Origin: Dictyobacter kobayashii
Lineage (GTDB): Bacteria > Chloroflexota > Ktedonobacteria > Ktedonobacterales > Ktedonobacteraceae
Length of the DNA stretch: 64,000 nt
Assembly (NCBI RefSeq): GCF_003967555.1
Contig: NZ_BIFS01000002.1
Coordinates: 930,001 to 994,000, forward strand
Direction of reading: 5' to 3'
This document shows, one piece after another, positions 30,401 to 38,123 of this stretch (positions are counted from its first letter, which is position 1; each line of letters opens with the position of its first letter). The translations under genes were made by a program, and so were the position numbers. The notes beneath the pieces are model-generated. The model saw nothing but the letters and a program-made list of their open reading frames with translations, had not been told where the DNA came from and did not search any database.

Positions 30401-30451
30401 GAAACAGTGGATGATACCAACGAACATATATCGTCACGCTTAATACTTTAA
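27440..30451 (+). CDS. HTH-NACHT NTPase with glycine-rich multi-helix membrane domain
   Basis: About 1003 residues. The N-terminus is XRE-like: NQRLKQERERRFWTLEDVAR (about residues 14-33). A linker leads to a NACHT-type STAND ATPase with Walker A GEPGAGKTTLL (259-269), Walker B LLLLDGLDEV (333-342) and a sensor ICSR-like segment VVCSRSAEY. From about 530 to 950 there are many hydrophobic segments built on GL-x-x-GL/GIG repeats (for example GLSFGFLIGPIIGIGFGLIV). The protein ends with GGGYIFVHRLLLDYFA, a block shared by many such proteins. NACHT proteins often sense stress or phage and trigger a fused effector; here the effector would be the membrane region. The start at 27440 has GGAGG nine bases upstream; 27419 does not. 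It is divergent from lanM. Confidence 0.8.
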   Translation: MGEKICPREMVAPNQRLKQERERRFWTLEDVARHINHLPNFGPGEPDPDIVEYWEKGILFPTPRYCQALCTIFQMDAYSLGLTPPTQNLLIQGAFLPEEDIYKTVAGGEETLLREPGYWKKPDTALTGLLEHFPQKDNRTSSTQHKMADRAGEKASPYYPPESIDNTVFRNIKTAHAPQEKSNRQHLLKRVRRFWITDVLEHSLHHAALIELGLQTRPDALINPWHLLQESAQAKRTLPANTSIAQVYDEADGALLILGEPGAGKTTLLLELTRYLLDRAEQDENHLLPVVFNLSSWAIRRASIHDWLIDELHDKYQVPRKVGQNWVETEGILLLLDGLDEVSATHRAACIDAINLFRQKHGLVPIVVCSRSAEYHNLSTQLSLQMAVVIQPLAPRQIEQYLKKVGKPLEALRVALQQDFYLQELATTPLMLSVLALAYHGMPLDEILQNGTMDSKRQQIFATYVQRMLSRRGNSTSHPPAQTIQWLAYLARQMKQQNQSVFYIEHIQADWLEEPRSQRIYERLAIQLIGTCIGALISLVVSLLFLGSLTVTIRTIYGLMGGLLGGLLSGRTLEPLPDLKTRPTGRGWETWLNRLISHGPTRNGLGVALIAILIPGGYTWHDPSKGLIIGSALGLTSMLLSIVLAPTASTNGKRRTYNLVKQGILIGSLIGLSTGLSFGFLIGPIIGIGFGLIVGISFGLISLLLLLFFSQRSPTIQLTEILTWHPKSLLKGLISTRYIKQGLLVGGLVGSSIGLSNALIFGPSVALARSLSFEVNKILALGNDTELIYRAIVGLGFGLSTGLSIGLSYCFILGLLNGLSNHKLEEQRRMTPNEGIGRSARNGLIVGIICTCATWGIHILMLLVFTRSYYLLSQGLGMMLSDQSSQQLNILLDEGINQVLSFGLHNALYIGPSCGLLVGLLIGGWACIQHIVLRILLWHSEDMPWNYAQFLDFATERILLRKVGGGYIFVHRLLLDYFAALTPRGTSETVDDTNEHISSRLIL

Positions 30452-30483
30452 GTCTTGAAGCGCCGATCCTCGGTTTAAATAAT

Positions 30484-30574
30484 AGCGGACGTGCACTGGC
30501 GCGCCCAGGCTGTTTTTATGGCGTGGTGTAGAAAAATGCTCTGGTCGCATTTTTCTACACCACGCCATAAAAAC
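30484..30574. repeat. GTAGAAAA-family double hairpin after the NACHT gene
   Basis: A degenerate GC hairpin (AGCGGACGTGCACTGGCGCGCC, split as two arms, 30484-30505) precedes a perfect 28-bp stem, 30512-30539 with 30547-30574, loop of 7. It contains GTGGTGTAGAAAAATGC and is followed by AATGTTGAGTACC, as at 8852. It ends the plus-strand NACHT unit. Confidence 0.8.
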
Positions 30575-30656
30575 AATGTTGAGTACCACAGGTGAGTAAG
30601 CACCTGTCCTGTGTGATCTTCATGCCTGAGTTTGAGTGCCAAAGGCGCTCAAGAAG

Positions 30657-30739
30657 TTTTCTTATGTGGTGCAAAAAGTGCGATGTACGCACTTTTTGCA
30701 CCACATAAGAAAAAAAAGTGCGGGCGCGCCTGCGCCCGC
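30657..30739. repeat. GTAGAAAA-like double hairpin after the sensor kinase (reverse orientation)
   Basis: A perfect 26-bp stem (30657-30682 with 30688-30713, loop ATGTA) contains GTGGTGCAAAAAGTGCG, a variant of the family word. Read from the minus-strand kinase stop, a GC hairpin (GCGGGCGC with GCGCCCGC, 30720-30739) comes first and the long stem second, the same order as in the plus-strand copies. So each of the two convergent genes has its own element. Confidence 0.75.
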
Positions 30740-30741
30740 CC

Positions 30742-32442
30742 TCAAGACAAAGAGAGAGGGACAGTTTTGATCGTTTGAATGGAGTTGTGTTCAAGCACGC
30801 CACTATCAAGACTCGGAGCACCCGGGGAAGAGATGGGAAATTTGATCGTAAAACAGGAACCCTGACCAAGCACACTTTCAACCGCGACAGAACCACCCAT
30901 AGATTCAGAAAACTCTTTAACAATAGCCAGTCCCAGACCAGTCCCAGTCCCATTTTGTGCATTAGAGGCCCGATAAAAACGATCCCAGATACGTGTAAGA
31001 TCAGCCGACGCGATACCTTCACCGGTATCTTTGACCTGCAAAATCACCTGCTGCTCATCGGCATCCGCCGCAACAACAATAATGCCTCCCGGGGCCGTAT
31101 GCCTGATACCATTATGAATCAAATTATATAAAATTTGTTCCAGCCGATTATGATCCACCAGCGCCAATGGCAATTCAGGCTGGATAGAAGCGATCTCTGC
31201 CATAACCTCAACTCGGCTACCACGCCAGGCCACAGGAGCGATAGTCTCTACAACACGAGTAACCAGTAACTCAATGTTAGTCGGCTCACAACGAGTCTCC
31301 AAACGACCAACCTCAGCACGAGCCAGCATAAACAAATCATTGATCAAGGATTGCAGGCGTATAGTCTGCTGCTCAATGATCTGCATATCTTGCTTCAAAG
31401 TTACGGGAGGCTGATCTTGCTGCCAGTTAGCCAGGCTGGATTCCAGGTAGCTACGCACGGTCGCTACAGGAGTACGCAGTTCATGAGAGACACTGGCAAT
31501 CAGCTCACGACGAGCATTGAGGAGGGTCTGAACATTATCGCGCTCCTCTTTCAGCGCACGCATGGTACTTTCAAGGGCAGAGGCCATCGCATTAAAATCA
31601 GCCTGTAGATGAGCAATCTCATCTTCCCCCTCAATATTAACACGAATACTATAATCGCCACTGCGCAGCATGCTGGTTGCTAGAGCAAGATGTTCGATAC
31701 GCCGGGTGATGCGACGAGTAAAGATATAAGAGGACAAAATAGAGGGTGGCAACACACAGGCTACAGTAAAGATTGTACACATGAACATAACAAAGAGGAA
31801 AGAGATAATCAAATAAAGAGGCCTGGTATCTGTAAAAAGTGTACGGGCATCTAGAATCAAGAGCAGGAACACAATTACTGCACTAATAACACCCGCCCCA
31901 ATAACCACAACCATCAAATGAGAATGCGTCACCGCCCAACGCAGCCGCTTCTGTCGCAAGCGCTCCCAGAATACCAACACATGCAACACCATGCGTAACG
32001 CGAAAAAACCGATGCAGGCAAGGATAGAACAGACAACAAGAGGCACTACATCTGTCATATTGGCACCCATCAAAGTAATTGGATTAGCCTGGTGAAATAG
32101 CCAGAGAAAGAAAAGAGCGCTGCACGATAATTCGAATAATAAAACGCCTGCCACTTCAATCTCTATCAGTAATTGTTGCCAGATGGTGCGCTGGGGTGGA
32201 CGCAGGCGCCAGCGGCAAGCCAGCCAGAGTAGCGAGAACAAACTATAGACAGCACAAAATTGGGTTGTATAGTCATTAAGAGAGGCATTCTGAGTGGCAG
32301 AGATAGCAAAAGCCGATGGCAATACCAGCGCAATAAAGCCTTGAATAACCAGTACTTCGATCAGGGCACGCGTCCAACGCGCACGCAAAAAGATATTCCA
32401 ACGCAGTACCAGATCACCCATCATAGGAAACTGTCTATCCAT
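30742..32442 (-). CDS. Membrane histidine kinase with HAMP domain
   Basis: A sensor kinase of 566 residues. Its N-terminal half has about six hydrophobic helices (for example VLLFELSCSALFFLWLF and VVVIGAGVISAVIVFLLLIL) with little extracellular sequence, so it may sense within the membrane. HAMP is at about 235-290. The phospho-His is H320 in ELIASVSHELRTPVATV. The ATPase shows LEQILYNLIHNGIRHTA, DTGEGIAS and GTGTGLGLAIVKEF. The response regulator lies 12 bases upstream in the same operon and is its probable partner. The stimulus is unknown. Confidence 0.9.
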   Translation of the reverse strand: MDRQFPMMGDLVLRWNIFLRARWTRALIEVLVIQGFIALVLPSAFAISATQNASLNDYTTQFCAVYSLFSLLWLACRWRLRPPQRTIWQQLLIEIEVAGVLLFELSCSALFFLWLFHQANPITLMGANMTDVVPLVVCSILACIGFFALRMVLHVLVFWERLRQKRLRWAVTHSHLMVVVIGAGVISAVIVFLLLILDARTLFTDTRPLYLIISFLFVMFMCTIFTVACVLPPSILSSYIFTRRITRRIEHLALATSMLRSGDYSIRVNIEGEDEIAHLQADFNAMASALESTMRALKEERDNVQTLLNARRELIASVSHELRTPVATVRSYLESSLANWQQDQPPVTLKQDMQIIEQQTIRLQSLINDLFMLARAEVGRLETRCEPTNIELLVTRVVETIAPVAWRGSRVEVMAEIASIQPELPLALVDHNRLEQILYNLIHNGIRHTAPGGIIVVAADADEQQVILQVKDTGEGIASADLTRIWDRFYRASNAQNGTGTGLGLAIVKEFSESMGGSVAVESVLGQGSCFTIKFPISSPGAPSLDSGVLEHNSIQTIKTVPLSLS

Positions 32443-32454
32443 TCTATACCCCTC

Positions 32455-33174
32455 TTAAGAGCGTGCCAGGCCTGTTGACGACTCTTGCCTCAAACGATAA
32501 CCAACGCCCCAAACTGTCTCAATAGAGTCACCAAGTTTACCTAACTTTTTACGCAAACGCAGCACCACATTATCCACCGAGCGATCACCACCAACATAAG
32601 TCTCGCTCCAGACCGTCTCGATAAGATATGCACGGCTAAAAGCGCGGCCGGGACTACGCAGCAGCAATTGTAGCAAAGTGAACTCGGTAGGACTTAAATC
32701 CAGCATCACCCCATTCAGGGTCGCCACATGCGTCTGTGGATTAAGCTGCAATGGGCCGCGCACCAGCATGGCGCCTGCATCGCTACGATCAGCATTCAAT
32801 GTCTGCAAGATCAACTCATTGCGGCGTAAGAGCGCACGCACACGTGCAATCAGTTCACGCACGCTAAACGGCTTGGTAAGATAATCATCCGCTCCGACCT
32901 CCAGACCAACCACACGATCCGCCTCCTCACTGCGTGCCGTCAACATCAACACAGGAGTAGAAGATGTCTGCCTGATCTGCCTCAACACATCCAGGCCATT
33001 CAACCCTGGCAACATCCAATCCAGAATCACCAGATCCACATGAGAATCGCCATGAAGCTTAACCGCAGCAAGGCCATCACTGGCATGCAGCGTTGAATAG
33101 CCAGATGAGGTGAGCTCACGCAAAACAACCTGGGCCAGGGCCGCTTCATCTTCAACTAACAATATGGTTGTCAT
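32455..33174 (-). CDS. OmpR/PhoB-family response regulator
   Basis: It has 239 residues. The receiver has ILLVEDEAAL, LVILDWMLPGLNGL with the acceptor Asp, MLTARS and LTKPFS. The C-terminal winged helix has LSPTEFTLLQLLLRSPGRAF and RSVDNVVLRLRKKLG with VWGVGYRL at the end. It is a DNA-binding transcription factor, first gene of an operon with the sensor kinase. Direct repeats upstream (33282-33300) may be its own site. Confidence 0.93.
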   Translation of the reverse strand: MTTILLVEDEAALAQVVLRELTSSGYSTLHASDGLAAVKLHGDSHVDLVILDWMLPGLNGLDVLRQIRQTSSTPVLMLTARSEEADRVVGLEVGADDYLTKPFSVRELIARVRALLRRNELILQTLNADRSDAGAMLVRGPLQLNPQTHVATLNGVMLDLSPTEFTLLQLLLRSPGRAFSRAYLIETVWSETYVGGDRSVDNVVLRLRKKLGKLGDSIETVWGVGYRLRQESSTGLARS

Positions 33175-33281
33175 CTATCCATCTCTTCTCTATCTATCAT
33201 CAGCTGTAATTAACACAATTATAACCGCAAAACGGAAATGGTTAAACACCTGGTAGACTCCATGATCAATTAATTTAGATA

Positions 33282-33300
33282 TTGCGACAAATTTGCGACA
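33282..33300. promoter_or_regulatory. Direct repeat TTGCGACA, 11-bp period
   Basis: TTGCGACA occurs at 33282-33289 and 33293-33300. Direct repeats one helical turn apart are what dimers of OmpR/PhoB regulators bind, and this lies about 110 bases before the regulator gene and 210 before dps. Autoregulation, or control of dps, is inference. No other feature is clear between 33175 and 33507. Confidence 0.45.
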
Positions 33301-33507
33301 ATCTAGCGCTAGCAGGTTAAAAATTGTCACCCTTCTCATTCCAATGCCGTGTTCATGAATAGAAGACCGGTAACAATCGTTAAGATAGAGCAAAACACAT
33401 CAATAATGTGATACAGACAATAACAGTGTCATACAAAACAGAGCATACGCAACAGGGGAAATCCTGAGCGATGGAACTGTTTCATGGCGTCGAAGAAGGG
33501 AAAATTT

Positions 33508-34062
33508 ATGACAACCAAAGAGAAACCAGCAACCAAACATACAACAACCCATCAGAAAACGGTTGCGCCCCAATTAGCCACTGTAACTGACTTAACACAA
33601 GATGAAGTACAGGCCGTAAGCAATGTTGTCAACCCACTTATCGCTGACGCATTTGCTCTTTACACAAAGACAAAGAATTTCCACTGGCACCTGTCCGGCT
33701 CACATTTCCGCGATTACCACCTTTTGTTTGATAAACAGGCCGAGGATATACTGGAATCTATCGACGTCATGGCGGAGCGCGTCAGGCGCATCGGCGGCAC
33801 CACAATCCGTAGTATCGGACAAGTTAGCCAGCTGCAAACTATACAAGATGACAACGACGAATTTGTGCCAGCGGGAGAGATGGCCAAACGTTTGATGAAT
33901 GACAATGCACATTGCGCCCAGATGTTGCGCGCAGCCATTACAATTGCAGACCGCAATCATGACAACGGTACCTCCAACGCGCTGGAGGATTTACTAGATC
34001 AAGCCGAGCGCCGCAAGTGGTTTTTGTTTGAGATCGTACAAGGAAAAGACAACGCTGGCTAA
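33508..34062 (+). CDS. dps: Dps-family ferritin-like DNA-protection protein
   Basis: It has 184 residues. Dps dodecamers oxidise and store iron with peroxide and shield DNA. The ferroxidase site is shared between subunits: His in FHWHLSGSHFRDYHLLFD, and Asp/Glu in QAEDILESIDVMAERVRRIGG. The N-terminal tail (KEKPATKHTTTHQKTVAP) is Lys/Thr-rich and could bind DNA. The ATG at 33508 has AAGAAGGG at good spacing; an upstream ATG at 33484 would add MASKKGKF but has no Shine-Dalgarno sequence. It is a single gene, ended by the hairpin at 34109-34144. Confidence 0.9.
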   Translation: MTTKEKPATKHTTTHQKTVAPQLATVTDLTQDEVQAVSNVVNPLIADAFALYTKTKNFHWHLSGSHFRDYHLLFDKQAEDILESIDVMAERVRRIGGTTIRSIGQVSQLQTIQDDNDEFVPAGEMAKRLMNDNAHCAQMLRAAITIADRNHDNGTSNALEDLLDQAERRKWFLFEIVQGKDNAG

Positions 34063-34108
34063 ACGCTTGAAGAGCAGTAAATCAAATCTTGTCTTTATGA
34101 GGAACAGC

Positions 34109-34144
34109 ATCATCCCCGGCTCCTGATTAAGAGTCGGGGATGAT
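34109..34144. terminator. Bidirectional terminator hairpin
   Basis: ATCATCCCCG (34109-34118) pairs with CGGGGATGAT (34135-34144), and the inner CTC/GAG can extend it. It lies between dps and the convergent CoA-transferase gene. Confidence 0.65.
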
Positions 34145-34172
34145 TGCATCGCGAGCATGACACGAATATTTT

Positions 34173-35519
34173 CTAGGCTAAGAGATGTAGATTGTAAGCA
34201 GCTCGCTCCAATTCTTCACGGAATTGCGGGGCCGCGATAGCGATCAGGCTCCGCGCTCGCTCGGCGAGATCACGGCCATGTAGAACGGCGACCCCATACT
34301 CGGTTGCGACATAGTGAACATGGGCTCGGGATGTCGTAACGGCAGCGCCTGGCGTCAAAATAGGGACGATACGTGAAGCCACATTATTAACAGGTTTCAG
34401 CAAGCCAGGAAGGGTGTCCAGCACAGCGGCAGTCAACTCATCCCCACGTGGTACGCGAGCTGTAGCGGGCAAAGCAATAATGGGGCGACCACGCCTCGAC
34501 AGCGCAGCCCCGCGCATAAAATCCATCTGCCCACCCACTCCACTATAAAAACGCGTCCCAATCGACTCGGCACAGACCTGACCCGTTAAATCAACTTGAA
34601 TCGCGCTGTTTATGGTCACCATATGCTCAAATTGGCGAATATTAGCTGTACTATTTGTATAATCTGAAGGTCGCATTTCAACAGTAGGATTATCAGCAAT
34701 AAAATCAAGCAGTCGGCGCGATCCAACCACAAAGCTAGCCACAATCTTCCCACGATCCATAATCTTATTTTCACCCGTAATCACACCCTGCTCCACCAGA
34801 TCCAGAATGCCATCAGAGAACATCTCAGTATGTACACCTAGAGCGCGCCGATCGCTTAAGGCCTGCAGAACCGCGTCAGGGATAGCCCCGATCCCCAATT
34901 GCAGCGTAGCCCCATCCTCAATTAAACTGGCCACATAGCGTCCAACCTGCATCTGTATCTCATCCGGCTGACGACGAGCGACCTCATAAAGCGGTTCATC
35001 ACATTTAACCGCATAATTGATCTTAGAGATATGTACAAAACTGTTGCCATGGGTACGCGGCACCTGGGGATTCACCAGCGCGACCACCTGCCGAGCAAAA
35101 TCCACGGCGGCCCGTGCGACATCCACCGAAGCCCCTAGCGAGCAATAACCGTGCATATCGGGTGGGGAAACCTGGACAAACGCAACATCTATTGGTAGAG
35201 AACCGGTTGGCTCAAAGAGAGCCGGGATATCCGAAAGAAAGACAGGTGTATAGCTAGCGCGACCATTATTGGCCGCCTGGCGCAGATTTTCTCCCACGAA
35301 GAGTGCGCGCGTCGAAAAATGGCCGCGCCACTTTTCATCGGTGTAAGGAGCAGGTCCATAGGTATGCAAATGGGTCAATTCAACATCCTGCAGCTCCAAA
35401 CCACGCGCCACCAGGGCATTAATAAGTGGGGTCGGCGTCATACATGCGCCATGGATAAACACACGGTCACCGGAGGAGACAGCCCGTACAGCAGTAGCGG
35501 CATCACACCAAGTAGTCAT
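34173..35519 (-). CDS. Acetyl-CoA hydrolase/transferase family protein
   Basis: It has 448 residues and belongs to the family of 4-hydroxybutyrate CoA-transferases and acetyl-CoA hydrolases (Cat1/AtoA-like). LQLGIGAIPDAVLQAL forms the CoA-binding glycine loop. Glu in GVHTEMFSDGILDL is the expected catalytic residue that forms the CoA thioester. GVGGQMDFMRGAALS and YVATEYGVAVLHGRDL are C-terminal family signatures. It is cytosolic and probably moves CoA between short-chain acids. There is no operon partner to name the acids. Confidence 0.9.
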   Translation of the reverse strand: MTTWCDAATAVRAVSSGDRVFIHGACMTPTPLINALVARGLELQDVELTHLHTYGPAPYTDEKWRGHFSTRALFVGENLRQAANNGRASYTPVFLSDIPALFEPTGSLPIDVAFVQVSPPDMHGYCSLGASVDVARAAVDFARQVVALVNPQVPRTHGNSFVHISKINYAVKCDEPLYEVARRQPDEIQMQVGRYVASLIEDGATLQLGIGAIPDAVLQALSDRRALGVHTEMFSDGILDLVEQGVITGENKIMDRGKIVASFVVGSRRLLDFIADNPTVEMRPSDYTNSTANIRQFEHMVTINSAIQVDLTGQVCAESIGTRFYSGVGGQMDFMRGAALSRRGRPIIALPATARVPRGDELTAAVLDTLPGLLKPVNNVASRIVPILTPGAAVTTSRAHVHYVATEYGVAVLHGRDLAERARSLIAIAAPQFREELERAAYNLHLLA

Positions 35520-35626
35520 ATAATACCTCTGAATTATAGAAATTACATTTATCTTCAGTATAAAAGACGATCTATTGCTGCCAAAAACCCCGCCTGAACA
35601 TCACAAAACGCTCTCACTTTCCATCA

Positions 35627-35785
35627 AGGCTTTTTCATGTTCCTCTTTGGCGCCTGCGGCGCCGGGTTGGGAGGGAGGAGAGTGTGGTGGGCGGCTGTGG
35701 CCGCCCACCACACTCTCCTCCCTCCCTGAAAGAAGGTCCATCGTATGGCTTGCTCGTGATCTCTGGACGAACATAAAAAAGCCCT
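35627..35785. repeat. AGGGCTTTTT-type palindromic element, copy 1
   Basis: The ends AGGCTTTTTCATGTTC and GAACATAAAAAAGCCT are inverted repeats. After the left end come CTCTTTGG and a GGCGCC/GGCGCC hairpin. The centre is a perfect stem of about 27 bp (GGGAGGGAGGAGAGTGTGGT and its complement). On the right are GGTCCATCGTATGGCTTGCT and TCTGGACGAAC. The 8-bp direct repeat ACTTTCCA flanks it (35616-35623 and 35787-35794), as for a target duplication. It has no ORF of its own. The remainder of 35520-35881 holds nothing else clear. Confidence 0.8.
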
Positions 35786-35881
35786 GACTTTCCAGGTAGA
35801 CAACACAGCACCGAGATGAATACAATACAGATGTAAAAATATCAGCACACAGCTCAGCAACAGCAGAGACAAGGATAAAAT

Positions 35882-37015
35882 ATGCGGATCATCGCGGTCA
35901 TTATTGGCATACTGCTCATCATACTGATTGCGCAAGACGGCTTCGAAACAGTCATCCTACCAAGGCGCGTGGCGCGAAAATTTCGCCTGGCACAGATTTT
36001 CTATCGCACGACCTGGATATTGTGGGCGGGCGTGGCACGTAAGATGCGTCCCGGCAATCGACGTGGGCAATATTTAAGTTATTATGGACCTCTTTCACTA
36101 CTTCTGCTCCTGGCGGTATGGGCCTCGGCATTTGTGTTAGGCTTTGCCTTGATCCAATGGGGATTAAACTCGCCGCTCCATTCACCAGCGACAAAAATAT
36201 CATTTGGCACCTATGTATATATGAGCGGCACCACCTTTGTCACCCTTGGCCTGGGCGATGTCATTCCCCTTTCCGGCCTGGCGCGCGCACTGGTAGCGCT
36301 GGAGGCTGGTTTTGGCCTGGCATTCCTGGCATTAATCATTGGGTATGTACCCGTAATCTACCAGGCCTTTTCGCGCCGTGAAACCAATATCACCCTGCTA
36401 GATGCCCGGGCAGGCTCACCTCCAGGAGCCCTGGAATTGCTCAAACGGCACGCGCACAGCAATTATCCAGATGAACTACTACAATTCATGCGCGAATGGG
36501 AAAAATGGTGCGCCGAGCTACTCGAAAGCCATATCTCTTATCCCGTCCTGACTTATTATCGGTCACAGCACGAACGCCAATCCTGGCTGGGAGCCCTCAC
36601 CACAGTATTGGATGTCAGTGCATTAGCCCTGGTCGGGATTGAAAACCTACCCATCAAACCCATGAAATTTGCCTTTGCCATCGCCCGCCACGCGGCAGTC
36701 GACCTGGCACAGACCTATGGCACACCGCCAACCGGCAATGCCAAAAGATTATCATCAGAAGATTTCGTCAAACTGCGCGATCAGCTAGCCGAGGCCGGAT
36801 TAGTTTTCAGCCGCGAAGAAACAGCTGAACGTCGGCTGGCAGAAATTCGCAGCACCTATGAACCATTCCTGGTTTCACTTTCAGAACACCTGCTTATGCC
36901 ACTCCCCGATTGGGTACCCCAGGGAGAACGGATCGACGACTGGCAGACCAGCGCCTGGGATCACTTCCTACCTTCAACCCCCTATACTATTGACCGCGCA
37001 ATGCGCCGCGAATAA
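35882..37015 (+). CDS. Two-TM potassium-channel-like protein with TLGLGD filter
   Basis: It has 377 residues. Helices at about 1-20 (IIAVIIGILLIILI) and 68-92 (PLSLLLLLAVWASAFVLGFA) precede a pore loop TYVYMSGTTFVTLGLGDVIP and a last helix (about 135-160). The filter reads T-L-G-L-G-D where K+ channels have T-V-G-Y-G-D. The Tyr-to-Leu change makes strict K+ selectivity uncertain. The cytosolic C-terminal half (about 210 residues) is helical and does not look like an RCK domain. Gating and ion are unknown. The gene stands alone and ends at a hairpin shared with nrdB. Confidence 0.75.
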   Translation: MRIIAVIIGILLIILIAQDGFETVILPRRVARKFRLAQIFYRTTWILWAGVARKMRPGNRRGQYLSYYGPLSLLLLLAVWASAFVLGFALIQWGLNSPLHSPATKISFGTYVYMSGTTFVTLGLGDVIPLSGLARALVALEAGFGLAFLALIIGYVPVIYQAFSRRETNITLLDARAGSPPGALELLKRHAHSNYPDELLQFMREWEKWCAELLESHISYPVLTYYRSQHERQSWLGALTTVLDVSALALVGIENLPIKPMKFAFAIARHAAVDLAQTYGTPPTGNAKRLSSEDFVKLRDQLAEAGLVFSREETAERRLAEIRSTYEPFLVSLSEHLLMPLPDWVPQGERIDDWQTSAWDHFLPSTPYTIDRAMRRE

Positions 37016-37019
37016 AAAA

Positions 37020-37046
37020 GTGGGTTCTCCAAACTAGAGAACCCAC
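37020..37046. terminator. Bidirectional terminator hairpin
   Basis: GTGGGTTCTC (37020-37029) pairs with GAGAACCCAC (37037-37046), between the channel gene and convergent nrdB. Confidence 0.7.
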
Positions 37047-37064
37047 AATCGTTCCTACTAGAAG

Positions 37065-38096
37065 CTAATCCCAGCGTAGTGTAGAGGCTGCCTGATACTC
37101 GGTAACCCGAGTCTCAAAGAAATTTTTTTCCTTGCTCAAATCAATCGTCTCGCTCATCCAGGGAAAAGGGTGGGGAGAATGATACTGGACGGGCAGACCA
37201 ATACGTTCTAGACGCCGATCGGCCACATGCTGTACATACTGCCTGAATGCGCTGGCCTGCAATCCTAGAACACCCTGTGGCAAACAATCTTGCGCATAGG
37301 CAATCTCTAACTCTACAGCTTCTTGAATCAAGGCAAGCATATGTTGTTGAAAATCATGCGTCCAGAGCGCAGGCTTTTCAGCTTTAATGCCATTGATTAA
37401 ATCGATACCGAAGTTAAGGTGGATCGTCTCATCGCGCAAGATATACTGGAATTGCTCACCGATACCGGTCATTTTATTGCGCCGATGGAAGGACAAAATC
37501 ATGGCAAAGCCACTATAAAAGAAGATCCCTTCCATGATCACATAATAACCAATTAAGTTTTGCAAGAAGGTCTGAGCGCCCTCCGACGTTTGCGTTGAAA
37601 AGTGTGGGTCCAATAAAGCAGAGGTCAACTTCATTTCAAAAGCATCTTTACGGGCAATCGTTGGAATCGTATGATACATAGTAAAAACTTCATGCTCATC
37701 AAGACCCAGACTCTCCACAATATAGAGAAAAGCATGCGAATGGACGGCCTCTTCAAAAGCCTGGCGTAGCAGATACTGGCGGCACTCGGCATTGGTAATA
37801 TGCTTAAAAATACCGAGCACCAGGTTATTGCCAACCAGACTTTCAGCGGTGGCAAAAAAGCCCAGATTGCGCATAATCACCAGACGCTCAGCCTCGGTAA
37901 GCGCATGGCTGCGCCAGGTTTCAATGTCTTTATTCATAGAAATTTCATTGGGCATCCAATGATTAGCACAACCATTTAGATAATGCTCCCAGGCCCAATG
38001 ATACTTGAGGGGCATCAATTGATTAACGGTCACCTGCTGGCCATTCAACAACTGCTTCTGCTTTACCGATGGCCCATTTTCAAACAATAAACTCAT
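37065..38096 (-). CDS. nrdB: Ribonucleotide reductase small subunit, class Ic type
   Basis: It has 343 residues and houses the metal cofactor that starts the radical for NrdA. The ligands can be placed by a constant offset of four from the Chlamydia trachomatis enzyme: E85 (FFATAES), E116 and H119 (EEAVHSHAF), E189 (VIMEG), E223 and H226 (RDETIH). The position of the radical tyrosine holds F123, exactly as in class Ic enzymes, which use a Mn(IV)/Fe(III) cofactor in place of the Tyr radical. W47 and Y125 of the transfer path are kept. It is translated after nrdA, 27 bases apart, under the same cobalamin-responsive leader. Confidence 0.93.
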   Translation of the reverse strand: MSLLFENGPSVKQKQLLNGQQVTVNQLMPLKYHWAWEHYLNGCANHWMPNEISMNKDIETWRSHALTEAERLVIMRNLGFFATAESLVGNNLVLGIFKHITNAECRQYLLRQAFEEAVHSHAFLYIVESLGLDEHEVFTMYHTIPTIARKDAFEMKLTSALLDPHFSTQTSEGAQTFLQNLIGYYVIMEGIFFYSGFAMILSFHRRNKMTGIGEQFQYILRDETIHLNFGIDLINGIKAEKPALWTHDFQQHMLALIQEAVELEIAYAQDCLPQGVLGLQASAFRQYVQHVADRRLERIGLPVQYHSPHPFPWMSETIDLSKEKNFFETRVTEYQAASTLRWD

Positions 38097-38123
38097 TTTC
38101 TACTCCCATTTCCAGGTATAAAA

